Positions 15,959 to 21,754 of a stretch of DNA of 21,754 nucleotides are shown one piece after another. Positions within the stretch are counted from its first letter, which is position 1; every line of letters begins with the position of its first letter. The notes beneath the pieces were generated by a model that was not told the origin of the DNA, ran no database searches, and was given only the letters and a program-made list of their open reading frames with translations. The translations under genes were made by a program, and so were the position numbers. Source of the stretch: CBDCME01 sp965218865 (GTDB taxonomy: Bacteria; Pseudomonadota; Alphaproteobacteria; JAAXGF01); NCBI GenBank assembly GCA_965218865.1, contig CBDCME010000061.1, positions 1 through 21,754 on the forward strand, written 5' to 3'.

Positions 15959-16986
15959 GGCTCAGTTCGCGAACCGTATGCATGGCTTCGCCATGGCTGC
16001 GGCCAAGCATGCTCTCGGGGTCGGTCGGTCGGCGAGTTCGATGAGATGGAACCAGCGCAGGTAACTGTCGAGATACTTGGTGGCGATGCCGCGGTAGCGT
16101 CGCAGGAAGCCCTTGAGTTGGCTATGACGGCTGTTGACCGTCTGGATGTGCAGGGCGCCGCGTACCCGTTCTCCGGCGGAGAGATTGACCGTCTCGTGGC
16201 GGATGGCGAGCGCCGCCGCGGCGGGCGGGTAACAGCGGCTGGCGTCGGAGACGAGCAAGGCATCCGGGGCAATGACCGGTTCCAGCGCCTCCTTCAGGCT
16301 ATCGGCATTGACGGTGGGCAGCGTCCTGCTGAGCGTTGCGCCGCCACGGTCGGCGGCGACCAGAACCGGCACTTGCTCACGAGAGAGCCCGCGCTTGCCG
16401 GCTTTTCCGCCGCGCCGGCGTGGCTTGCGGTCCAGTTTCCGGTCTCCCTTCCGGCTTTCGAGCACGAAGGTCTCGTCGGCCTCGACGATCCCGCCGAGCC
16501 GGTCCGGGGCTTGCCGGACCGCCTCAAGGAAGCGGTGGCGCCAGCGAAACGCCGTGCTCGGCGCAATGCCGCACCGCCGCGCCGAGGCGCGCACCGTTTC
16601 CCCTTGCGCCAGGGCCTTGCCGAAGGACAGCCAGCGCTCCTTGCGGTGCAGGCCCGAAAGCGGCGTACCGGTCAGCGCGCCGAATGTCTTCCCGCAAGCC
16701 TTGCACCGGTAGCGGCGCAGACCGCGCGCCTTGCCGCGCGAGACCGCCCCGCCGCTGCCGCAATGCGGGCACCGCCGCGCTTCGTCCACGCCGAGTTCGA
16801 TCGCCGCCAGCGAGGCCGCGCCCTCCGGCCGTCCCGACAGGGCCGCCATCACCTCCTCGCGCTGGGCCGGCGTCAGCCCGTCCACATGCGAAAGCCAGTC
16901 TCGAAACCGCTCGTGATCCATCTCCTCGCTCCCCTAAACAAACCGCGAACATTCTACCACAATGCATACCAAATGCGAACTGAGCC
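15959..16986 (-). mobile_element. IS1595-family insertion sequence, copy C (1028 bp)
   Basis: The terminal inverted repeats start ggctcagttcgc at both ends (12 perfect, then a second matching block gtatgcat). The element is flanked by perfect 8-bp direct repeats attcgata (15951-15958 and 16987-16994). It inserted between the M56 gene and the outer-membrane barrel gene without hitting either, but it may have cut the barrel gene from an upstream promoter or from read-through. The transposase is intact, so this element may be active. Confidence 0.95.
15962..16921 (-). CDS. IS1595-family transposase, copy C
   Basis: A 319-aa DDE transposase. Zinc-ribbon cysteines are at 51, 54, 73 and 76 (CPHC, CKAC). 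A helix-turn-helix-like stretch VRASARRCGIAPSTAFRWRHRF follows. The catalytic core has VEADETFV (Asp149), LVSDASRCY (Asp226) and HIQTVNSRHSQLKGFLRRYRG, with Asn263 in the third position. It is distinct from the transposases of copies A and B. The ATG at 16921 follows GGGGAGCGAGGAG. The stop falls just inside the left inverted repeat. Confidence 0.93.
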   Translation of the reverse strand: MDHERFRDWLSHVDGLTPAQREEVMAALSGRPEGAASLAAIELGVDEARRCPHCGSGGAVSRGKARGLRRYRCKACGKTFGALTGTPLSGLHRKERWLSFGKALAQGETVRASARRCGIAPSTAFRWRHRFLEAVRQAPDRLGGIVEADETFVLESRKGDRKLDRKPRRRGGKAGKRGLSREQVPVLVAADRGGATLSRTLPTVNADSLKEALEPVIAPDALLVSDASRCYPPAAAALAIRHETVNLSAGERVRGALHIQTVNSRHSQLKGFLRRYRGIATKYLDSYLRWFHLIELADRPTPRACLAAAMAKPCIRFAN

Positions 16987-17076
16987 ATTCGATAACGTTG
17001 CAGAAAGTCAAAAAACCGATCCGCCATGAGTTTTTGTGCGGGGTTCATGGTGTTCAATAATTTGACGGGGAAACCG

Positions 17077-18183
17077 ATGAAGAGTGAAAATTCAAGCGAT
17101 CGCGCCCTCAGGGTCCTGTCGCTCGTCACCGCCGGGATTTTTTCCTTATCTCGAATGAACTCGGGCTTGGCCGCCGAGGGAGAAAGCTACCCGCGGGTGT
17201 CGGGCGAGATCGCCATCGAAATTCAGAACGACTGGACCTATGACTCCGACGATCGGGACGCCGAGCTGAATGATCTGTTCACAACGACGGAGCCGGTGCT
17301 CGTCGCCCATTTTACGCCCAACCTGTTGGTTTTCGTTCACGGCGTATTGGAGCCCGTCCTGGGTCCGGACCCCAGCGACGACCGCTTCTTCGAGGACCAT
17401 GGTTTGTTCGTCGAGGACCTCTACCTGCAGTTCGAATACGAACCCTTCACCATAAGGGGAGGAAAAATCACGCCGAATTTCGGCTTGGCCTGGAACCTCG
17501 CGCCCGGCGTCTACGGTACCGATTTCGCCGAGGGCACTTACGAATTCAGCGAACGGATCGGCTTTGGCGGCGACATCACCTTCCGCGATGAAACCCTCGG
17601 CGAGCACGTTTTCTCGGCTAGCGTTTTCTTTCTCGATACCAGCATTCTGGCCAAGTCCGTCTTCAATCGGAGGGACGACGTCGAGTTCTCCGACGGCGGC
17701 GTCAGCAACACCGAGGACCCCTCCTCGTTCGCGCTCGGGCTTGACGGCGCCATTCCGGCGCTACCGAATTTCGAATATCACGTCGCCGGCATCCACCAAG
17801 AAGGGGGCCGAGGCGACAGCGCCGACGAAAACGGCTTTGTCGTCGGCGGCGTCTATGCCAAGACGGTCGGTGAGGTCGAGGTTCTCCCCTTCGTCGAGTA
17901 CGTCTATTTCGACAACGCCGACGGCGTCGACGGTGCCGACCGGCACCTCCTGACGACGTCGCTCCAACTGGTATGGAAAAACTGGAATCTGGCGCTCTCA
18001 CGGACCAGCAGAAACACCGACGTCGCCGGCGCTTCCGATGCCGACGACGAACTTAATCAAATCTCCATCGGTTACGAATTCGAATTCGGTTTGGCCGTGG
18101 ACGTAGGCTGGCGAATCGCCGAGGAGGATGATATCGACAGCGAAATCCTGGGCATCCTCTTCGCCTATAATCTCTCCTTCTGA
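17077..18183 (+). CDS. Outer-membrane beta-barrel (porin-like) protein
   Basis: A 368-aa secreted protein. The ATG at 17077 is preceded by GGGGAAACC and gives a signal peptide (charged MKSENSSDRALR, hydrophobic VLSLVTAGIFSLS, likely cleavage after GLA or GLAA); earlier in-frame starts would bury it. The mature part is rich in Asp/Glu, has alternating hydrophobic strands such as LYLQFEYEPFTIRGGKI and LQLVWKNWNLALS, and ends AYNLSF, with the C-terminal Phe typical of proteins inserted by the BAM complex. A GGKITPNFGLAW segment recalls porins that carry G-K-x-x-P-x-F-G. The substrate is unknown. Before IS1595 copy C inserted, the gene lay about 170 bases after the M56 gene, same strand, so co-regulation is possible but unproven. 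Confidence 0.8.
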   Translation: MKSENSSDRALRVLSLVTAGIFSLSRMNSGLAAEGESYPRVSGEIAIEIQNDWTYDSDDRDAELNDLFTTTEPVLVAHFTPNLLVFVHGVLEPVLGPDPSDDRFFEDHGLFVEDLYLQFEYEPFTIRGGKITPNFGLAWNLAPGVYGTDFAEGTYEFSERIGFGGDITFRDETLGEHVFSASVFFLDTSILAKSVFNRRDDVEFSDGGVSNTEDPSSFALGLDGAIPALPNFEYHVAGIHQEGGRGDSADENGFVVGGVYAKTVGEVEVLPFVEYVYFDNADGVDGADRHLLTTSLQLVWKNWNLALSRTSRNTDVAGASDADDELNQISIGYEFEFGLAVDVGWRIAEEDDIDSEILGILFAYNLSF

Positions 18184-18232
18184 AGCACCCTTAAGGGTTT
18201 TCGACTCCTTCGAGAGGCAATGTCCCGGCTGA

Positions 18233-19660
18233 TGTTGAAAAAGTGAGGTAGGCGTCATTCGCCTGGAACCGTTAGGCTCTGGGTGTTGAATCCATCAAGG
18301 AGAACGACGCCATGACCAAGACTACACGGAACAGCCGCCTTTCGAAACTGTTGGAGATCCCGCTTCCGCTGTTGCCGCCGGCCTTGCCGGAGGCTTTTGA
18401 TGATCTGCGCATGAGCGTGGATCGCTTTTGCCTGTTGGCCGGGGTGGAGACCCTGGGCGAGATGCTGGACGAGGATAGCGAGGTGCTCTGCGGAGCGCGC
18501 CACGCCCGCACGGCCGAGCGGCAGGGCCATCGCTGGGGGACAACCCAGAGCGAGATTGCCTATCACGGGGGCAAGGTGAAGCTGACGCGCCCGCGGGTGC
18601 GCGATCTTGCGGGCAAGGAGATGAGCTTGCCGAGCTGGGAGTTGCTCTCGGACCCGGCGCTTTTGCAGTCCTGGGCGATGAACATCATGCTGCTTACGGT
18701 TTCGACCCGCAAGTACGCGCGCGCCGTGCGCCTGCCCGGCGAGGCCAGCGGCGACTTGCCGGCACGCGCGGGCGATGCGACCTCGAAGTCCGCGGTCTCG
18801 CGGCGCTTCGTGGCCATGACGCGCAAGAAGCTGAAGGCCTTCCTGGCCAGCGACCTTTCGGATCTCGATCTCCTGGTCATCCAGATCGACGGGCTGCACG
18901 TCGGCGATCACGTGTTGCTGGCAGCTATTGGCATCGACGGCGCGGGCGAGAAGCATGTTCTAGGCCTGGCCGAAGGTGCCACGGAGAATGCCGCCACGGT
19001 GCAGGCGCTGCTCGACAACCTGACCGCCCGCGGCCTCGACCCGGAAGTGCCCCGGCTCTTCATCGTCGACGGCGCCAAGGCGCTCTCCAAGGCGATCAAG
19101 CGGACCTTCGGGCCGGTGGCCGCCCTCCAGCGCTGCCAGGTCCACAAGGGCCGCAACATCATCGAGCGCCTCGACGAAAGCCTTCATGCCGGCGTCAAGA
19201 AGGCGCTCAGGCAAGCCTGGGACCAAGACGATGCCGAGAAAGCCGAACGCCTCATGAAGAACCTGGCGCGCCGCCTGGAGACCGAGGCCCCCGGCGTTTC
19301 GGCTTCCATCCTGGAGGGCCTGGATGAGATCCTCACCGTGATCCGCTTGGGCCTGCCGCCCAAGCTCAGGCGCTCCTTGGCCTGCACCAACGCCATCGAG
19401 AATGCCTTGGGAACGGTCAGGATGGTGCAGCACAATGTCAAGCGCTGGCGCAACGCCGAGATGGCCTTGCGATGGACCGCCGCCGGCCTCCTGGAAGCCC
19501 AAAAGACCTCCGTCGCCTCAAGGCCTACCGGCAACTCCCCATCCTCAGAGCTGCCCTCGAGGATCACGTGAAAAAGGCAAAAGCGAAAAGCGCCATTGAA
19601 ACCATCAAAGAGGCCGCCTAGCCTCGAAGCCCAACCATGCCTGCCTCGCCTTTTTCAACA
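18233..19660 (+). mobile_element. IS256-family insertion sequence (1428 bp)
   Basis: The ends share tgttgaaaaag as inverted repeats, followed by a similar gaggtagg / gaggcagg block offset by one base. No target duplication is visible: the 8 bases to the left are ccggctga and to the right gagcatgg. IS256-family elements normally make an 8-9 bp duplication, so one flank was probably lost by deletion or rearrangement after insertion. The element abuts a truncated minus-strand gene on its right. Confidence 0.85.
18312..19621 (+). pseudogene. IS256-family (mutator-type) transposase, frameshifted near the C-terminus
   Basis: The ATG follows AAGGAG. The DDE residues are in QIDGLHVGD (Asp193), FIVDGAKAL (Asp253) and CTNAIENALGTVR (Glu363), with the CQVHKGRNI motif between them (Cys275, His278). 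At about 19503 one base is missing in AAGACC (family expectation AAGGACC). The current frame ends at 19571 with an unrelated tail. The other frame continues DLRRLKAYRQLPILRAALED and ends EAA at TAG 19619-19621. Only about the last 35 residues are changed, so partial activity cannot be excluded. This is a recent-looking inactivation. Confidence 0.9.
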
Positions 19661-19820
19661 GAGCATGGGACATCGCCTTGCCGATCACGTCCATCACCAT
19701 ACGCGCGACCAAGTTCAGCTTGCCGGGAAAGGTCGGCTCCTCGGGCCCAAATGTTTTTCTGTAGGTGTCCTCTAAATGATTCCCGAGGGCCTCGCCCAAT
19801 ATTGTTGTGGGGTTCAGCAT
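19661..19820 (-). pseudogene. 5' end of a gene truncated by the IS256 element
   Basis: ATG 19820 has AGGGA eight bases upstream and codes 53 residues (MLNPTTILGEALGNHLEDTY... to KAMSHA) before the IS256 end. Reading on into the IS gives a stop at 19605. The piece weakly resembles the N-terminal region of alphaproteobacterial HD-domain phosphohydrolase-like proteins (a Y-R-x-T-F-G-P segment, then a helix before the metal-binding HD part), but the diagnostic part is missing. The rest of the gene is not found beyond the other IS end, so it was deleted or moved. Confidence 0.55.
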
Positions 19821-19883
19821 AATGTCGTCCCTCAATGAATGAGCGATCACCATATACGATTACGGCGAGACGATAAACTCATA

Positions 19884-21046
19884 CCAACCGCCCTTAACAT
19901 TGACTTGTGCGAGCCCACGCTCTGAGGCCGATGGACATGATCTTCCAAGGTTGGTCGGTCAGGTTGTTCCAGGCTTGGCAAGAGGCCTCGACGATGGCTT
20001 CATAGGAGTCGAAGACACGATTGGAGAGCCAGTTCTGGCGGAGGTATTGCCAGACATTTTCGGCGGGATTGAGCTCCGGGGACTTGGGTGGCAAAGGCAC
20101 GAGGGAGATGTTCTCCGGGATGCCGAGTTTGGCAGTGGTGTGCCATGCGGCTTGGTCGAGCAGCACGACGGCATGGGCGTTTGGGGCAACGGCCCGGCTG
20201 ATTTCCTCGAGATGCAGGTCCATGGCTTCAGTATTGGCGCGCGGCATGACCAGCGCCGCGCCCTCACCGCGCTCGGGGCAGATGGCGCCGAAGAGATACG
20301 CCGAAGAGGTCCGTAGGTCCTTGACCTGGCGCGGGCGCGATCCCTTTGGGGCCCACTGGCGCACCAGGCTGTTCTTCTGGCCGACGCGCATTTCATCTTG
20401 AAACCAAACCTCGATGGGCGTGTCCGGTGGCTGTGCCGCTACGATTTTCGCCAAGTGTTCGGGAAAACTTTTTTTAAATTCCTCCTGTGCCCGCGCATCC
20501 TGGCCGACGTGGCGCGGGCGCGCGGAAATATGCGAGAACCCGAGCGCGGCCAGCAGCTTGCCGACGCTCCGCTCGTGATAGTCCACGCCGAAGCGCGTTC
20601 GGATCAGTTGCTTGAGATCGATGCAGCGCCAGCGCACGACCCCATCCCGTTCGGGATCGGGACCGGCCTCGATAGCCCGCGAAAGCGCCGCCATTTGCGA
20701 CGGCGTCAACCGACGCAACGCCCCGTTCGGCTTGCGGTCGATCAGACCGGCCGGACCTCCCGCGTTGAACCGGTGAACCCAGTCCCGCAACGTCTGCCGA
20801 TCCATGCCGCCAATACCCGCCGCGCACGCTCGATCCATCCCATCGTAGATGGCCGCCATCGACAAAAGCCGTCGCGCCTGGTTCCCATCATCGCTCCGTG
20901 CCGCAAGAACACGGACTCTTTCAGCATCAAAGTCGTTTCGCAAAGGAATCGTTGGCATTGAACACACTCCCTTGTTGCCAACAACCTTGAATCACACAAA
21001 ACCTAGCGTGTAAACCTTTGCGTGAGTCAAACTCTGGGGCGGTTGG
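19884..21046 (-). mobile_element. IS630-family insertion sequence, copy 2 (1163 bp, inverted)
   Basis: It has the same ccaaccgccc ends as copy 1 and TA dinucleotides on both sides (19882-19883 and 21047-21048). The orientation is opposite to copy 1. The length differs by exactly one base, accounted for by the poly-A run in the transposase gene. The few other differences I could see include one base in the upstream leader (gactcAcgc here, gactcGcgc in copy 1) and one codon near the C-terminus. Confidence 0.95.
19894..20958 (-). CDS. IS630-family transposase, intact copy
   Basis: A 354-aa DDE transposase counted from the ATG at 20958, which has GGGAG eight bases upstream; a GTG three codons earlier is the alternative start. 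An N-terminal helix-turn-helix region (MDRQTLRDWVHRFNAGGPAGL, then LKQLIRTRFGVDYHERSVGKLLAALGF in the second half) precedes the core VWFQDEMRVGQKN, VVLLDQAAWHTT and SPELNPAENVWQYLR with the three acids. The Tc1/mariner-like order is typical of the family. The run of seven A keeps KKSFPEHL in frame. This copy could supply transposase to copy 1, whose ends are the same. Confidence 0.93.
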   Translation of the reverse strand: MPTIPLRNDFDAERVRVLAARSDDGNQARRLLSMAAIYDGMDRACAAGIGGMDRQTLRDWVHRFNAGGPAGLIDRKPNGALRRLTPSQMAALSRAIEAGPDPERDGVVRWRCIDLKQLIRTRFGVDYHERSVGKLLAALGFSHISARPRHVGQDARAQEEFKKSFPEHLAKIVAAQPPDTPIEVWFQDEMRVGQKNSLVRQWAPKGSRPRQVKDLRTSSAYLFGAICPERGEGAALVMPRANTEAMDLHLEEISRAVAPNAHAVVLLDQAAWHTTAKLGIPENISLVPLPPKSPELNPAENVWQYLRQNWLSNRVFDSYEAIVEASCQAWNNLTDQPWKIMSIGLRAWARTSQC

Positions 21047-21048
21047 TA

Positions 21049-21349
21049 TAAGTTGTCGTGGCAGGTGAGAAAGCTGCCGTTCCGTCTCTAAATTCCGGTG
21101 CTGGGGGGTAAGCCGCCGCACATCACGGCCCATCAGATCGACAGCAGCTAGCCAACAGCAGTCGTCACCATCACACGCTCCTAAGTGGTACCGACCATGG
21201 CTTTACGGTCGGCGCGGGTGATCCGGCCAGTCATCAATACGATTTCGTGGGAGAGTTTTCCGAGTTGGGATTTCCGATGGAGCGCTGTCCGGCAAACCTG
21301 GCACTTAGGATTGTCCTCGGCAAATTGAACCTAGATTCTCAGGCGTACC
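21049..21349. other. Gap with no secure gene; possible gene remnant on minus
   Basis: On the minus strand 21330-21181 is open for 49 codons with a CxxC (KCQVCRTAL) and the end MTGRITRADRKAMVGTT. The only start codons in frame are a TTG and an ATG about two-thirds of the way along, so it is at best a decayed gene. The 14-base word cagcagctagccaa occurs at 21142-21155. I see no promoter or RNA gene that I can support. Confidence 0.3.
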
Positions 21350-21547
21350 TCAAACTCTATTGCTGGAACGGTAGGACCTGAGCGGCACACTGGTCCGCCA
21401 TGCGAGGGAACGTTTGCAGCGAGAACAAATCCGCTCGCCGGACCAATTGCTTGAAAACTTGCCTTTGCACCTGAGGCACTGGCGAACCTTGCGGACATCC
21501 CGGGGCGGCTGATCGGTAGGCGCATCTGTCGCTGGGGAATTGGTCAT
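21350..21547 (-). CDS. Small zinc-ribbon protein (CxxC...CxxC)
   Basis: A 65-aa protein. After a Pro/Asp-rich N-terminus comes VRQCLRCKGKFSSNWSGERI, followed by CSRCKRSLAWR, with two CxxC pairs likely binding one zinc. Small proteins with the phrase C-x2-C-x(n)-W-S/A-G-E-R-I/V-C-x2-C-K are common and uncharacterised in alphaproteobacteria. The ATG at 21547 has AAGGAG about six bases upstream. The start codon overlaps the stop of a possible 25-codon ORF (ATGA), so it may be translated with it. The role is unknown; small ribbon proteins of this sort may bind nucleic acid. Confidence 0.7.
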   Translation of the reverse strand: MTNSPATDAPTDQPPRDVRKVRQCLRCKGKFSSNWSGERICSRCKRSLAWRTSVPLRSYRSSNRV

Positions 21548-21621
21548 GAACGCTCCTTCGCGCGGTCGCACAGTCGGGTGACCGGAGCAATGTGCGCAGA
21601 GTAGAATTCCTTAAAGGACAT
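21544..21621 (-). CDS. Possible 25-aa upstream ORF coupled to the zinc-ribbon gene
   Basis: ATG 21621, preceded by AAAGGGA, codes MSFKEFYSAHIAPVTRLCDR and five more residues, ending in a TGA that overlaps the next ATG by four bases. The AAGGAG of the next gene lies within its last codons. It could be a leader peptide that controls zinc-ribbon translation or a genuine microprotein. The region upstream of it to the window end is AT-rich (21622-21754), compatible with a promoter, but no single -35/-10 pair stands out. Confidence 0.45.
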   Translation of the reverse strand: MSFKEFYSAHIAPVTRLCDRAKERS

Positions 21622-21754
21622 GTGGTATCCCTTTCATTATTGTGAAAATTTTTTGCCAGTTATGAATATATGGTCCTCGCATATATTTTTCACAAGAGCC
21701 CATATGGTAGATTTTCCAAGAATGTTTGTTTGAAGCAAAAACTCTACAATATAG

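Noticed and set aside
18187..18201. acccttaagggt followed by ttt after the barrel gene as a terminator
   Set aside because: The stem is only about four base pairs with a TTAA loop and three to four T. It is too weak to call.
12442..21048. The IS630-bounded block as a proven composite transposon
   Set aside because: IS630 duplicates only TA, which gives no evidence that the two outer ends moved together; independent insertion is equally likely.

Overview
The window looks like a high-GC alphaproteobacterial chromosome, probably Rhodospirillales-like. The gene order YciK-like SDR / lapA / ihfB / sppA / rpsA / cmk / aroA / FYDLN-acid zinc-ribbon gene / tRNA-Ala is a conserved alphaproteobacterial neighbourhood. 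This is family knowledge; no search was run.

Region 1 (1-6986) is housekeeping DNA. It holds the 3' end of an SDR gene on +, then a minus-strand series: aroA overlapping cmk, a likely terminator, rpsA with its own probable promoter, sppA, ihfB and a LapA-like membrane protein. Divergent from aroA is a zinc-ribbon protein with an acidic repeat tail.

Region 2 (6987-13609) is a layered insertion-sequence landing zone around tRNA-Ala(GGC). An IS1595-family element (6987-8006, frameshifted transposase) sits exactly after the zinc-ribbon stop codon, with the perfect 8-bp duplication aaaaataa. A few bases after the tRNA CCA an IS5-family element begins (about 8194-12436). Its transposase gene is split after codon 11 by a second, much larger IS1595-family transposon (8414-11080, duplication tcgggaat). 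That transposon carries two cargo genes: a P63C-domain protein whose start overlaps the transposase stop by 4 nt, and a 178-aa protein with a possible nuclease-like core. An IS630 element (12444-13607) follows the IS5 end directly.

Region 3 (13610-18232) holds about 600 bases of unassigned DNA and a broken small membrane-protein gene divergent from a BlaI-type repressor gene. The repressor gene overlaps a gene for an M56 (BlaR1-type) membrane metalloprotease that lacks a C-terminal sensor domain. A third IS1595 element (15959-16986, duplication attcgata) separates this pair from an outer-membrane beta-barrel gene. The repressor and protease plausibly form a proteolysis-controlled regulatory switch; whether the barrel is their target is inference.

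Region 4 (18233-21754) holds an IS256-family element with a late frameshift and no target duplication, abutting a truncated minus-strand gene. Then comes a second IS630 copy in inverted orientation. It is almost identical to the first but has A7 where the first has A8 in the transposase coding strand. The window ends with a small CxxC/CxxC zinc-ribbon gene translationally coupled to a possible 25-codon upstream ORF.

The strongest candidate for something undescribed is the IS1595-family transposon with its two co-oriented cargo genes. Its ends and its insertion event can be reconstructed to the base.
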